DNA of 64,000 bases. It comes from Anisakis pegreffii (Eukaryota; Nematoda; Chromadorea; Rhabditida; Anisakidae). The notes below the pieces were generated by a model that was given only the letters and a program-made list of their open reading frames with translations, made no database searches and was not told the origin of the DNA. Positions 13,608 through 24,779 of this stretch are shown here, in pieces. Position 1 is the first letter of the stretch, and each line of letters opens with the position of its first letter. Location: the NCBI GenBank assembly GCA_035041965.1, contig JAPYMA010000415.1:248001-312000 (forward strand). Reading direction: 5' to 3'. The position numbers and the translations under genes were made by a program.

Positions 13608-14746
13608 ATGATATCCAGCAACAATTCACTGTTTTGTTATTCAATAATACTGCTGATACTATTTGAACATGTTGTTGCCCGTTCAACTAATGTTGATTAT
13701 CCTAAAGAATCACTATTCGACGACGGATTAGAGTGAGATAGAGAATGATAGAAATTCCATCGGTCGTTTAATTGACATATTTTATGGCCACCAAAGCGCT
13801 CACTTGTCAGTTTCGTGAACAGCTCTTAAATTTGTTTACGACTCTTACATTAATTCTGCTCCTTTTGATCCAATAAATTTTATTGCTTGCAACATGCATT
13901 ATATAAGTGAAAAATATCCACCTAATCATGAAAACAGATTCTTTGAATGTGTGACTTCTGTGTGTGTGTGTGTCAACGTAATTACGCTTGATTAAGAAAT
14001 TCTCCTAAATTATGGAATGAATCGTCGTTGCATGAAGAGATTGCGGCTTCATTGCATTATCTTAATTCATCGTAAAAATAAATTTGAAAACGACGAAAAA
14101 ATCCTACATAGTGACATATATATATAAAAATTTAATAAGATTCTTTTGTGACGGCTTCAAAACGATTTTACAGTCATTGTGTCATTCATTAGCATCATCA
14201 GTACATTAAAGATGAGTAGATATTTGTGGTTTGTGCACATCAATGCACCCGAATACTATTTTATTTACGCGACCTGTCATCAAGATGTTTTTAATTTAAC
14301 AAAATTCGAATGCACTCTGCATATGTTCCGTCCTAATGTTTTTCAACGAAAACACTAACGAATGATCACATTTGTAGCTGTAAGAACGATTCTACTAGGC
14401 GGATGACAACACGCGTGCATTTAATGATAATTTTAGTTAGGCTTAATTTGATGAAATGACTTACGATTAATGATTCACATGTTGAAATGAAATTCAACTT
14501 AATCTATCGCATTGTCGTTGGTTTTGTTAAGAAACGTTTTCTATTGATTGTTTTTTTCGAAGAAGGCATTTTCTCTTGACTGTTTACGATTGTTACATTT
14601 AACCCGATGAGTTGTTGATAGTGATGATTCTTTGACTGCCGAGATTTTGAATGTTTTTATTTTTGTTTTTCAGACATCACAAAGTGGCTGCATTGATGTT
14701 ACGTAGGCTATTGAATATGCGAACGAGACGTGCCCTGGATTCGTAG
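13608..14746 (+). CDS. Candidate small secreted peptide precursor (two exons)
   Basis: Proposed exons are 13608-13732 and 14674-14746. The donor is GA|GTGAGA and the acceptor gtttttcag|A, phase 2 on both sides, giving 65 residues. The N-terminus looks like a signal peptide: polar start MISSNNS, hydrophobic core CYSIILLILFEHVVA at residues 10-24, predicted cut after Ala24. The mature part is short, with an acidic spacer (ESLFDDGLE) and then a basic segment with dibasic sites at Arg52-Arg53 and Arg60-Arg61 before the C-terminal ALDS. This is the layout of a neuropeptide or other processed secreted peptide precursor. Two in-frame ATGs upstream (near 13575 and 13596) could lengthen the N-terminus. 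I recognise no specific family. A phase match across one intron has a one-in-three chance of arising by accident, so this is a candidate only. Confidence 0.35.
13959..13973. repeat. (TG)n microsatellite
   Basis: A short TG run (ctgtgtgtgtgtgtgtc) inside the proposed intron of the secreted-peptide candidate. Confidence 0.85.
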
Positions 14747-14764
14747 AGAGTAGCGAACGGGCAC
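14730..14764. other. GC-rich inverted repeat over a stop codon
   Basis: GTGCCC at 14730-14735 pairs with GGGCAC at 14759-14764. An inner TTCG (14740-14743) pairs with CGAA (14754-14757), leaving a small bulge. It spans the end of the secreted-peptide candidate and is unusually GC-rich for the neighbourhood. It could fold in RNA; no function is assigned. Confidence 0.5.
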
Positions 14765-16583
14765 ACAGAGTTGACACGCGACACGAAACTGACCAAAAAA
14801 ACAACACTACAAGAAATCGTCGTAATTTTTTTTAAGAAAGCATTTGCACATCGGACGGATGTGCAAATTTGTACGTATCGCCGATCAATACACTCACTTT
14901 TGTGGCCTACGAATCAGCAATCAAGTTGGTTCAACGAAGCGTTTCTTACTGCTGAGATGTTTTCATTGAATTTTGTGATTACGTTCAAATTTTCCGAGAG
15001 ATTCGAATTGAGGATGATTTTCATTGCATTTCGGAGTCTCAATCAACTATTCATAGAAACTGCAACATCCAAGCGACAATATAACAATGACTCATTCACT
15101 GTTTTGTTTGGGTGCAAAAATGTTAGCTGCACTTGTTTTATCAATTTTGATATTGTGGCAAAAACACGGCCAGCCAAACTTTCGAGGCTAAACTATTTGA
15201 TCAGTCATTCGCCATTTTTTTGATCGATTCCGATTTTAAGATGTCAGAATCAGTTACGTCTAACCAATTAACAGTGATAATCTTTGATATCGCAGTCGGT
15301 TACATTTGAACAGTCACACAGTCAGCAGAGCGTTTTCGCGTTTTGCACGCAAAAAGTGTTTAAATAAATACCTTCGAAACATGAAAAGTGGCTATTTGTA
15401 GCAAAGAGTATCAATTAGAAGGGCAATTACACGAGATTACGGGTCAGAACATTCATTCACCTCGAAAAAATCAGCACCATTTCCAGGAAATAAACCTTCT
15501 GAGAAATCACATCGATGACTTACGTTTTGAATCGAACGTATAATATCCTCGCCCAGTCAAAGTTAATTACGCAAGTAACTGAAAAATTCTACCGCAAATC
15601 CCAGTCATTCGCTAAATGAAGGGCTAAACAATCAACTCGATAGTTAAGTGGTATTACAGCGCATTGGGAAACTAAACAAAAAATAGCGATAAGCAGTGAT
15701 TCGATATAATCCTTGATTGATATGCGGTATCGAAAATTTTTATCGGGTATTTTTTTATCGGCTGTCGAAATTCGCGAACATTCATTTTCGAGTCATAAAT
15801 ATTTTCGAATGTTGTGACGAAGCCAGAGAACTGTCTCAAAGGTCGTTCATTTTCTGCAAACAAAGTTGGTTTTACATTATAACTAAGCCTAAGCCCTCAT
15901 ACATAGAAAACGTGCATTTGAGATTTTTGAGAATAATACTGCAGAAAGATTCAGAATACATCAGCTCACTTCCAATTACTTTAATCACTTTTCTTTTTTT
16001 TTCCTTATTGCTGATACTGGAGCAGATTTTCGCTGGGTGAGAGCAATTTGTTTGTGATTAACTTCATGACTTTATGATGGATACAAAAACTGAAGAGCTT
16101 TATTGATAGGGGAGATTTTTTGATGAATCTCTCTTGGAATTCATTCAGTGCGATTGAATCCTTGGAGAGTCTTTCTGTGGAATTTTATGATAGGGCATGA
16201 ATGAGCCACAAAAAACTTGATATGAAATACGACTCGTAAGACAACCGCGACTGCTGAATAATTTCTCAACAAACAAAACATCATGAAAATCACATCGTAT
16301 GATTATTTTGAGTTGACATTATGCATATGCACACACAAATAGTCATGGAATGCCATACTTCGGGAGAACTGATAATAGAATTATCTCGTGAACAATGAAT
16401 AAATACGACGACAATATGCATGAACCATTCGAATTTCATGCTTTTGGCTTCTTATTCAATGCGCAAGCACAACAGTGATTAACCGAATCAACCAAGAGCC
16501 ATTTTCTTATATTACAAAACATTTTCTTACAATAATCTCCTCATATCATACTTATAAAATTCATATATCCGATAATACTTCTA
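14765..16583. other. No gene seen
   Basis: The stretch holds a 150-codon open frame (14771-15223, +) and a 107-codon one (15717-16040, +). Neither has splice support, and both lack a recognisable domain. I treat them as chance. Confidence 0.4.
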
Positions 16584-18608
16584 ATGACAATGTTAAACAT
16601 ATCGACTGCCATTGTGTTTCTGCCATGCTGTAAATTGATGCATAACCAAGTAAGTTTCAGGTTTTGGTATGTTTCTTTGCGATTGGACAGTTGGTCGTAA
16701 CTGCTGTCTCATTGGCCCAACACGTTTTTTCGGTTATTCATTTCAAACAGGTGCATTCAAATTAATTGATCATGAACAGCTGAGCAGTTTTCCGCTGCTG
16801 CTGATTTTTTCCCCATCACGTAATCCATTGATTATGATCATTTAATGAAAGTTTGAAGATATAAAACTCGTCCCAGTGGAGAGCTAGCACTTCTTATTTT
16901 TTCGAGAATACTGCTTGCAAATTTCGCGATAAATTTGCTCATCTACACGCAAACAAAATCAGTCTCAGTCAAGTTCTGAATAAGTTGATAATGTCAGTTC
17001 TGCGGCTAGATCATGAAATGTTTTCAATTGGTTCATTGAGCACTAAAACATATGATGAATGAGATGAAGTTGTTCATGGAAAAATGAAAGCATGAGAACG
17101 TGCAAACGATATGCATTAAACATTTGCTTCCTTCAATGACAGTGCTCAAGTTTGCGTGCAATTTGTTCACATTTTCGTGCTCATGACCATCAACTCATGT
17201 TTGGAAATGAAATTTTGCTTTGCAACGTGTTGCACTGCAATTCCTCATTAATCTTCGATCATGCATGTCTAATCACCAACACTTTTATTTGCTTGATACA
17301 TTGCTCATTGCTGAAAAAAGTAACGACGACGCTGAAACTCATTATTTCATCGGAAGTTATGAAATTTGACAGCTTGTTTACGTTTGAGGGCAACACATAC
17401 ATCTACACTCATTTCTCAGCGAATGTTACTAGCTTCCTGATTCGGGAAATCATCAAGCTAGTGAAACCGATGAAGTGAATGAGATATGTAATGAGCACCT
17501 GTAATATCATACTTACAATCCTATAATATCATACTTAGCATATCCTTATTATAATATTATGAAGTTTATGGTTAATGAAATGCAAATGGATGGGATACGA
17601 TGTTTTTGTTTCAGATTTTCCGATGTTCATTCAATGAAACTCGTATTAATGGACCGCACTCTAATTTTCTCAGCTATGACGTGATCATCTTCGATTTCGG
17701 ACTATTTCATGAGCTTATACAGGTGCTTTCCTACTGCTATACATTTTTTATGCAAAGATTCGTACATTTTCAGTTTGCAATTGTTGATGCGTAATTTCAG
17801 TTGGCGTTCACTTCGTATAACTTGATCTCCTTCATAACTAACATATATTGAAAGAAAACTCAAAACAAAATACTTTCTGAGTTCATATTTCTGCTGAAGA
17901 AACAACTGAAAACGAAATGAAATTATTGAAGTAGTCAAACGTGGACATCTTATACGTAAATTGCTCAGCACACACAAATCGTGAGTTAATATGCGTGTAA
18001 ACCGTACGAATCAATCCTCCCAACGGCTTTCTGAAATTACAGGCGCAAGAGTGCATAGCAAATTACTTGGACGGTGGTTATATGCGGTGTTTATGGTGTT
18101 TCAGTCAGTTGGTGGCGATTGGATGTGCGTTATTCAGCATTGTGTGCATTCGACAAGCACATCCACTTTACTTATGGCCTTTACTAATTATGCAGAATGC
18201 ATATTGCTTCGGTCTTGTAAGTTCATTTGATCAACTCGTTTTGCGTTTTGTGCACAGTAATTCTCAATTTGCTTGATTCGCTTGATCTCATCGGAATTGT
18301 TTTTTGTCTCTGTAGTGGTTTTGAGTTACTCAATAATATTACTAATGAAACTCAATAATGTTCTCGAGCAGACTGAATTTGATTAGTGTCACAATTTGCA
18401 GATGATTTTGACGATCGCAACGGCCGATAAAGTGCTTGTGAGTATTTTGCATCCACTCAACGGACACCTCAATCTTTTGATAGCGGCCTTTTTTGTTGGT
18501 ACTTGTACGAATCATCTGTTCAATTACATTCTTTGGCATTTCTACTGGTATCGAGAAGCCGATTTCTTGCGGCGAACCGGACAGCATGTGATACCGTTTT
18601 GGGTTTAG
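16584..18608 (+). CDS. Small four-helix membrane protein, nematode-type
   Basis: Model: 16584-16649, 16661-16750, 18043-18216 and 18402-18608 (TAG), 178 residues, all joins phase 0. The first two segments are separated by only 11 nt (gtaagtttcag), too short to be an ordinary intron. The 1.3-kb and 185-nt introns downstream have normal ends. The protein starts with a cytosolic-type CC..LMH motif (FLPCCKLMHNQ). Four hydrophobic helices follow: about residues 23-45, 68-90, 92-120 and 132-158. A short charged C-terminal tail follows (WYREADFLRR...). A short N-terminal CC/H motif before the first of four helices recalls LAPTM-like and nematode-expanded four-pass families, but I cannot assign one. 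The last two exons are the best supported. If the 11-nt problem is real, the gene is broken or misassembled at its 5' end. Confidence 0.5.
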
Positions 18609-20692
18609 TGTGATCCAATGATTTGCATCACTGACAATTGGCAGTAACTTCCGATGACGGCTCAATATGATAAAGGTGCCCGACTTTGTATGGTTACCAG
18701 GAGAAGAGAGCATTCTCTCAGGTGCGGGTATTTTTGTCACGTTCTCGACGATTCTATCATCTGAAAGCAATAAATGCGAAAACAATAAATATAAATTTTA
18801 ACGGGAGAAGTAATTGGAAGGAAAACGAAGTGATTGGTTGTAATGGCAATCGCTCATTGAATCAGTAATCCGTACTGTTGCTGCTTACGATTGCTTTATC
18901 CATATCACCGATAATGATATTTATCCATATCACCGATTGTCTCAAGTAGATTTAAACGCCTAATCGCACCTGAAAAAATAGAAAATGCTCTCTTCAGAAG
19001 TATATTTTCAGAAATGATGCATTATCAAATTTTCATGATGCATAATCAGTGTTCCAGAATATGTGCAGTTAAGACCTAGAAAAAACAGGGTCAATGTTTC
19101 ATATGTGCTTCAGATGTGTGTTGTTCACGCAGGCTCATCATATCTATTGTTTTACCTGATTCCCGATGATTTTCCAGAATTCAACATATCAAAGCACCTC
19201 TTTGTATGATCTCAATTTGAATCATTTCTGTTCGCATTCGTTGTTTTTGTTGTTTGAATCAGAGTTTGTAAAATACCTGCTCGCTGCAAACTTCTATCAG
19301 TCTTTTTGTTCGTTCACGAGAGTTAATGTAAACTTTTTGCCATCATGTCGCAATTTTTTCTGATGAAATGACTTTCATTGTTGTTGTATTTATTGTAATA
19401 TATCCAACTGTAACTGTGTTCGATAAACAGTGTGTTCTGTGCGAGGATCGAATGTACATATTTCAAGCGGCTGATTAGCTATTTTAGATGGCTGATTAGC
19501 TGATATATTTTAGAAGTTCTTTGGGGAAACAACTGTTCAAGCAGGAATAAAAGGACATCCTTCCATAGGATGTGTTGGCGTTCACACCTTTCGTATTACC
19601 AAAATGTAACATAAACGTTTCAATACTTGAATCGTCACACTCATTTATTACGCTCTATTACGCAGTTCACTTGCATATTACAACAACATTGCATACCAAT
19701 AGGAAGCAATTCAACAGAACGTTGCAAAGTTCATCTTACTGTTAGCAATTCGCTCATCATCTTCCAATGACTGACACAATGAATGATCACATGAGTTTAA
19801 TAGCAACTCGCTGATTTTGATTTGCAATTGGGAATATGTACAAAACGTCAGCGACCATCAGAAACGAGGAATTGTGTCATCAAAGCGTATTATTGCTAAG
19901 ACAGGGATAACTTTAGTCATCACATGGCCGGCATCGAACCCTAACCACTACATTCAATGCAAGCGAACAATACCACTGCGCTATAGCAACACCACCAAAT
20001 GCGCAATTCGTTAATAGTTCAGTGCAATGAGGATAGCGATAGTGATTTCATTAAACTGATTCTTATAACTTAAGTACAATATTCAACAAAATGGCATAAT
20101 TCAGAGATTAATTACAGCAATTAATTTCCCTCAAACAAGCAGCACATCGTAATTGACTGTTATACTCGATCTGAACTGTTTTACTGATATTCCATGAAAG
20201 GTTTACAACACACAGAGAATATTTGGATGAAGTGATTCAGTGTGGACGATTGTTCTTAAGTCATGTATTCTTAAGTCAAATTCTTAAGTAATATATTCTT
20301 CGATCATTTCTTCATACGAATAAAACACTATTGAAGTGTATAAATTTGCATCCAAAGCAATCATCTGCTGAAAGTTCGTTGACTGGAACAATCGCTGCGC
20401 TTTCATTTTTTCCTGTTCGCTCTTAGCAAAGCAGAAATATTATGTGTTCATAGAGCTTAATCCAATGAAAATATGAGCAAAAGTATCCGCAGAGCACTGC
20501 TCTTGGTAATTTTTACAGTTCTGAAAATCCATCCCTTATGTTCTGTTGATTCCGCCTTGTTGATTTCGTCTCACTTCTTGTGTTTTGTAAATTGATTCGT
20601 AGCAGTGAACAGTGGTTTGCGAAGCTTAAAAAAAAGAAAATTTTGTTTTCTTTTATTTGAAGAATTCATTTTTCACATGAAATATTACAGGC
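18609..20692. other. Intergenic DNA between the membrane-protein gene and MICU3
   Basis: No gene apart from the tRNA-like element at 19926-19993. Short open frames (65 codons at 19166-19363 and 19817-20014) have no domain or splice support. Confidence 0.4.
19926..19993 (-). mobile_element. tRNA-derived element, SINE-like head
   Basis: Read on the minus strand, this contains an A-box-like TAGCGCAGTGG and, 44 nt later, a B-box-like GGTTCGATGCC. That is the tRNA promoter geometry. The cloverleaf is decayed: only two T-stem pairs survive and the anticodon stem does not pair. It is therefore a tRNA pseudogene or the head of a SINE rather than a working tRNA. A diverged element of similar layout lies at 60590-60664. 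Confidence 0.5.
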
Positions 20693-20736
20693 TATTGATC
20701 GTTCTGGCGAGATAGAACAGTCGATTATCCGAGCAA

Positions 20737-23700
20737 ATGTTTTACAGACGTTTCTATCGTTTATTCTGTCGATATGCTACGTTCATTCGTCTTGGCTCAT
20801 TGCGAAATCTATCAAAAAATGGTGTAATCGTAGCTTTATTGGGTATAAATTTGAAATCATCGTTTCGAAATGCATCACTTACGTCTGATCAACAACACCG
20901 AATCAGCCCACCGACCGAATATGAAATCAACGAAGAATTATCGGTTCAGAGTGATCATAAGCTGTCGAAACGTGAATTGAGATTTCTGGAATTTGCTTCA
21001 GTTGAATACGATGATGTGATCTACATGACACCGATTGATTTTCTTGATTCATTAACCATGAATGCACCTCGAGGTTATTTTCGAATCATCTTCAATTTTC
21101 TTTCGAATTAATCATCCCAAACGAAAGCCGTCATTATATTGTTAAATTCAATTTTTTTTCATTTATAACTTTAGCAATTCTTTCATTTACCATTTTAGTC
21201 GGCATACATTTGAATATTCATTTACAGAGCATCATAACATTTACATAATATTATCATTTTACTTCACAAATAACAAGCAAAGATCATTGTTGGGCTCTTA
21301 TAAATGAAATTTCTTATTGTAAATTTTCAGAAAGAGTCTATCGGAAGGTTCTCAGTGAAAAAGACGTGGGACAAATTCTATCGAAAACGCCACCATTACA
21401 AGAACACAGCAAAAATGTGTTAAGGAATCTGGATCAAAATGGAATAATTTCATACGCTGAATATATATTTTTGATCACCCTTCTTACAAGTATGTTCCAT
21501 TTTTCAAATTCTTTGTGAATTGAACATAAAACTGTGTTAAATGTTTGCGTTTTTACCGTTTCATTCCCGTCTGGAAATTTATATCAAAATGTAACATTGT
21601 TTTTGCTCTGATTTCAAGAATTGATTCATAACGATCTAATCGATCCGTGCATTAACTGAAGTATTTTAGAGTCACAACGAGGTTTTCGAATTGCTTTCAC
21701 GATGTTCGACAAAGATGGAAACGGTCGAATTGAAAAGGATGAATTTCTTGTGGTAAATTGTTGCGATATCGAAATTTTCATCTTGTATTCCTTGAACGAA
21801 AGAATCTCTCCAGTATCATTTATTGTTCTAATTTTATGCGGAAATACCTTGATTCCTTAATAAAGCAGACATTGACGACTTCTATGATAAAAGTAAATAA
21901 AATTATATTTGTTTTTTACAGGTAAGATCTCTGGTCTCAGCGCTTCGTTCAACGCGATCAGTCGATAAGGAGGTAATGATTTGACATTTCGTGTTTAGTA
22001 AATATAATTTAACTCGATTGTTTTTGAAAAGTGAACAGAGTCACAGTTCGCATTCAGTTTTAAAATGTTGCATTGCATTCGATTGTTGATTTTAATTGAT
22101 ATTGATTCAATTCAAAAATACCTTCACTGATTTGGTGACGTTTCAGAAGGACAACTGTAGTTTGGACGGTGCCGACTTGCAGTATCTAATCAAACGTTTT
22201 GGATTCACACCGCGAAATTCCGAGGGTATTCATTTTCAAGTAGGTTGACTATTATAGAAATGGTCTTATCTGTAAGTGGTCTTACTTGTAAGAAATCAGA
22301 AATCAAATTCCTCCATCGTAAATTTACAATTGATTGGAAGTCATCGAACAACATCAACTGGTCAGTGATATTTTATAGTGTCACCAACCGATTGCCTGTT
22401 TCGTTTTATGAATATACGGTAAATTGACATAAATGGATCATGAGATAGTTTTACGTTGAAATTCTACAGCTGTTTTAGTGAAAAGTTTGAACAAGATTTT
22501 TTCGGTCGGTCATACTCCATGAATTGCGATGAAGATTGAATATTTTTGTAGAAGAGTGAAGAAGAAGTGAAGAAGCAGGACACAACCCTACTGTTGCATC
22601 TGTTTGGACGCAGTGGAAATGAAACGTTGTCATTTGATCGTTTCCAGATGTAAGTTCGCTTCCGGTTTTCTATCGTTTCCGATTGATTACAACAAAAAAT
22701 GAATAATAGTCTCATTTTTACTCTAATTTCTTCAGTTTTAATTAGCATTTGGTATTTTTTTGAAACATTTTCACGATCTGTCAGGAAGGAAGATAAACAG
22801 CTGATTGAATCTGAATTGTGAAGTGTGTTATACTCCTTGGCTATGGTACAGTTTAATGATTGGTGGTGTATTGGATGTATTTTGTATTTGATTGTCTTAT
22901 GTTGTATGCCTATTTTAGGTTCTATTCGAATCTTCAAAAAGAGATCATTGATGTGGAATTTCATGAATTTTCACGTGGCAAAGATGAGATATCACCGATT
23001 GATTTTGCGCGTTTAATTTTGCGATATTCAGTGATCCATCGTGATGACTATACGAAATATATTCGACGCGTTCACGAAAGAACAATGCCCACTGATCAGG
23101 TTCGTTGCATTGCTGAATTTCATTCGAAGTTGTTTGCTTTGAGTTGCTCTCTCACTTGGTTCGTGTCTGATACATTTGTGAATGGTTGAATGTAAAAACT
23201 TATGGTTGGTCCGTATTGGTTGGATGCGCATTTTTTCGCTTATCTTAACGTTCATATCAATGCAGGTTTCAGGGAGTAACATTGGAACAATTCGAGAAGT
23301 TTTCGTTGTTTTTGAATAATTTGGAAGAATTCACGGCAGCCGTTCGTCTATATTCAGCGTCGAATATAGCCGTTTCACAGTCGGAGTTCATTCGTGCCGT
23401 GTACGCATCAACACAGTACAAACTCGATCCGTATTTGGTGAATCTGTTGTATCGTATTTTTGATACGAACAACGATAATCATCTGTCGTATTCGGAATTC
23501 ATTGCCGTCATGAACGATCGTCTTCATCGTGGCCTAAAGGTGAGCGATTTGTTTTCATTTGGCATTCAGCAGTTTTATTTTCGATTAGCATTCTTTCTTG
23601 ATTTCTTCACACACACACAAATTGTCATTGTGTATAGTTGGAAGGATTCGTTTCTTGATAATTCATAGATGTCATCATTTATCAATATTAAATTGATCTG

Positions 23701-23953
23701 AGAACGTAAAAATGATACGTCATTGAATCCATTCTTGAACATATAATAATGAAACTATGGAAATTAAACATATAATAATAATAATAATAAAATAATAATA
23801 ATAATAATGAAATAATGAAACTGTGAAAATAAAACAAAATTTGCCGGACGTATTCAAGCAATGAAATAATTTCAGACGCAAACAGACGCACACTCCACAA
23901 CTGGTTGGTCTGCATTCAAGCGTTGTGTTATTGACGAATTAGGACACTTCTAA
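20737..23953 (+). CDS. MICU3: MICU3-type mitochondrial calcium uptake protein
   Basis: MICU proteins sit in the mitochondrial intermembrane space and gate the calcium uniporter by binding Ca2+ through EF-hands. Exons: 20737-21073, 21331-21489, 21670-21752, 21922-21972, 22147-22239, 22552-22649, 22919-23099, 23273-23539, 23876-23953 (448 residues, all phases consistent). The N-terminus is Arg-rich and amphipathic (MFYRRFYRLFCRY), followed by a hydrophobic stretch, fitting a mitochondrial presequence. Family blocks include FASVEYDDVIYMTP, ISYAEYIFLITLL and LSYSEFIAVMNDRLHRG. EF-hand 1 is at residues 179-190 (DKDGNGRIEKDE) and EF-hand 2 at 398-409 (DTNNDNHLSYSE); both keep the acidic ligands at positions 1 and 12. 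The wording of the blocks is closer to MICU3 than to MICU1 or MICU2. An acceptor-like atattacag lies about 40 nt before the ATG. The exon 1 donor (G|GTTATT) is weak. Confidence 0.93.
23771..23808. repeat. (AAT)n microsatellite
   Basis: Interrupted AAT repeat in the last intron of the MICU3-type gene. Confidence 0.9.
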
Positions 23954-24779
23954 AATATTTTAATGGCTTGGCTGAAAGCTTTACTCCAGTTTTTTACGCA
24001 TGCTTCAAAGTTAGAAAGTTCGGAAGCCGTTACAATGGTAGAGCGGCTGTGCTTGATTTTTCGTAAATGCTGTTGTTTTTGATAGAATACGTTTTCCGAT
24101 AGTATAGCAGATGAATATTGGTATGAGAGTATGAGTTTTTGATGGAATTATTATCTACATGGTGCATCTCTGCATTGCTCAATCGGTTCACCTGTACTGA
24201 TTTAGCGAGCTTTAAGATGATATATGAGTCAGGTTTGCTGCCTATACAAAAGGGTTTATCGAAATTCGTATTGCGCTCAATGTACTTATAATTTCTAGCA
24301 GTTGTCGTGACGATGCTATCGGTTTGTTTGAGTTGGAATATGTTCTGAGCCAACAAATATTATGCATTAGGTAGTTGATCATGTAATATCATATTAATGT
24401 TCTGATCATTGTGATTGAGCAATTGTTGTTGGGCAACTTTATTCGTATTTCATCAGTATGTGGTGCCATTAACAGTAATGTACACGGGTGTATCGGATCG
24501 TTCCACAGAAACAATCTGATATGCAACGGTTCGTCGTCAGTTCACGATAATTCAATAAGAATTCAATGAATTGTATTTATTAAGTATGTATTATTTGTGA
24601 ATGAGTTATGTGAACATCATGCCGTAACTGCTACAATTATCCAGTGATTTACATCCAACAAGATTGTTCACAACAAAAGTATTGCTAAAAAGTAACATTT
24701 GGTAATATTCATCAATAATGCGTATATAATTTGTAAATAAGTAGATCATTCGTGATTTAATATTCAGTTTGAGTGATGA
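23954..24779. other. Convergent 3' spacer
   Basis: The 826 bp between the stop codons of the MICU3-type gene (+) and the cation transporter (-). No exon-like structure seen; it should hold both 3' UTRs. Confidence 0.6.

Noticed and set aside
14771..15223. 150-codon plus-strand ORF after the secreted-peptide candidate
   Set aside because: Composition looks random, there is no family resemblance, and the start lies within an unrelated context; probably chance.
18342..18785. 147-codon minus-strand ORF
   Set aside because: Antisense to the last exon of the four-helix membrane protein, whose phases and helices support the plus strand.
22464..22964. 166-codon minus-strand ORF
   Set aside because: Antisense to MICU3-type exons 6 and 7 and the intron between them; no domain.
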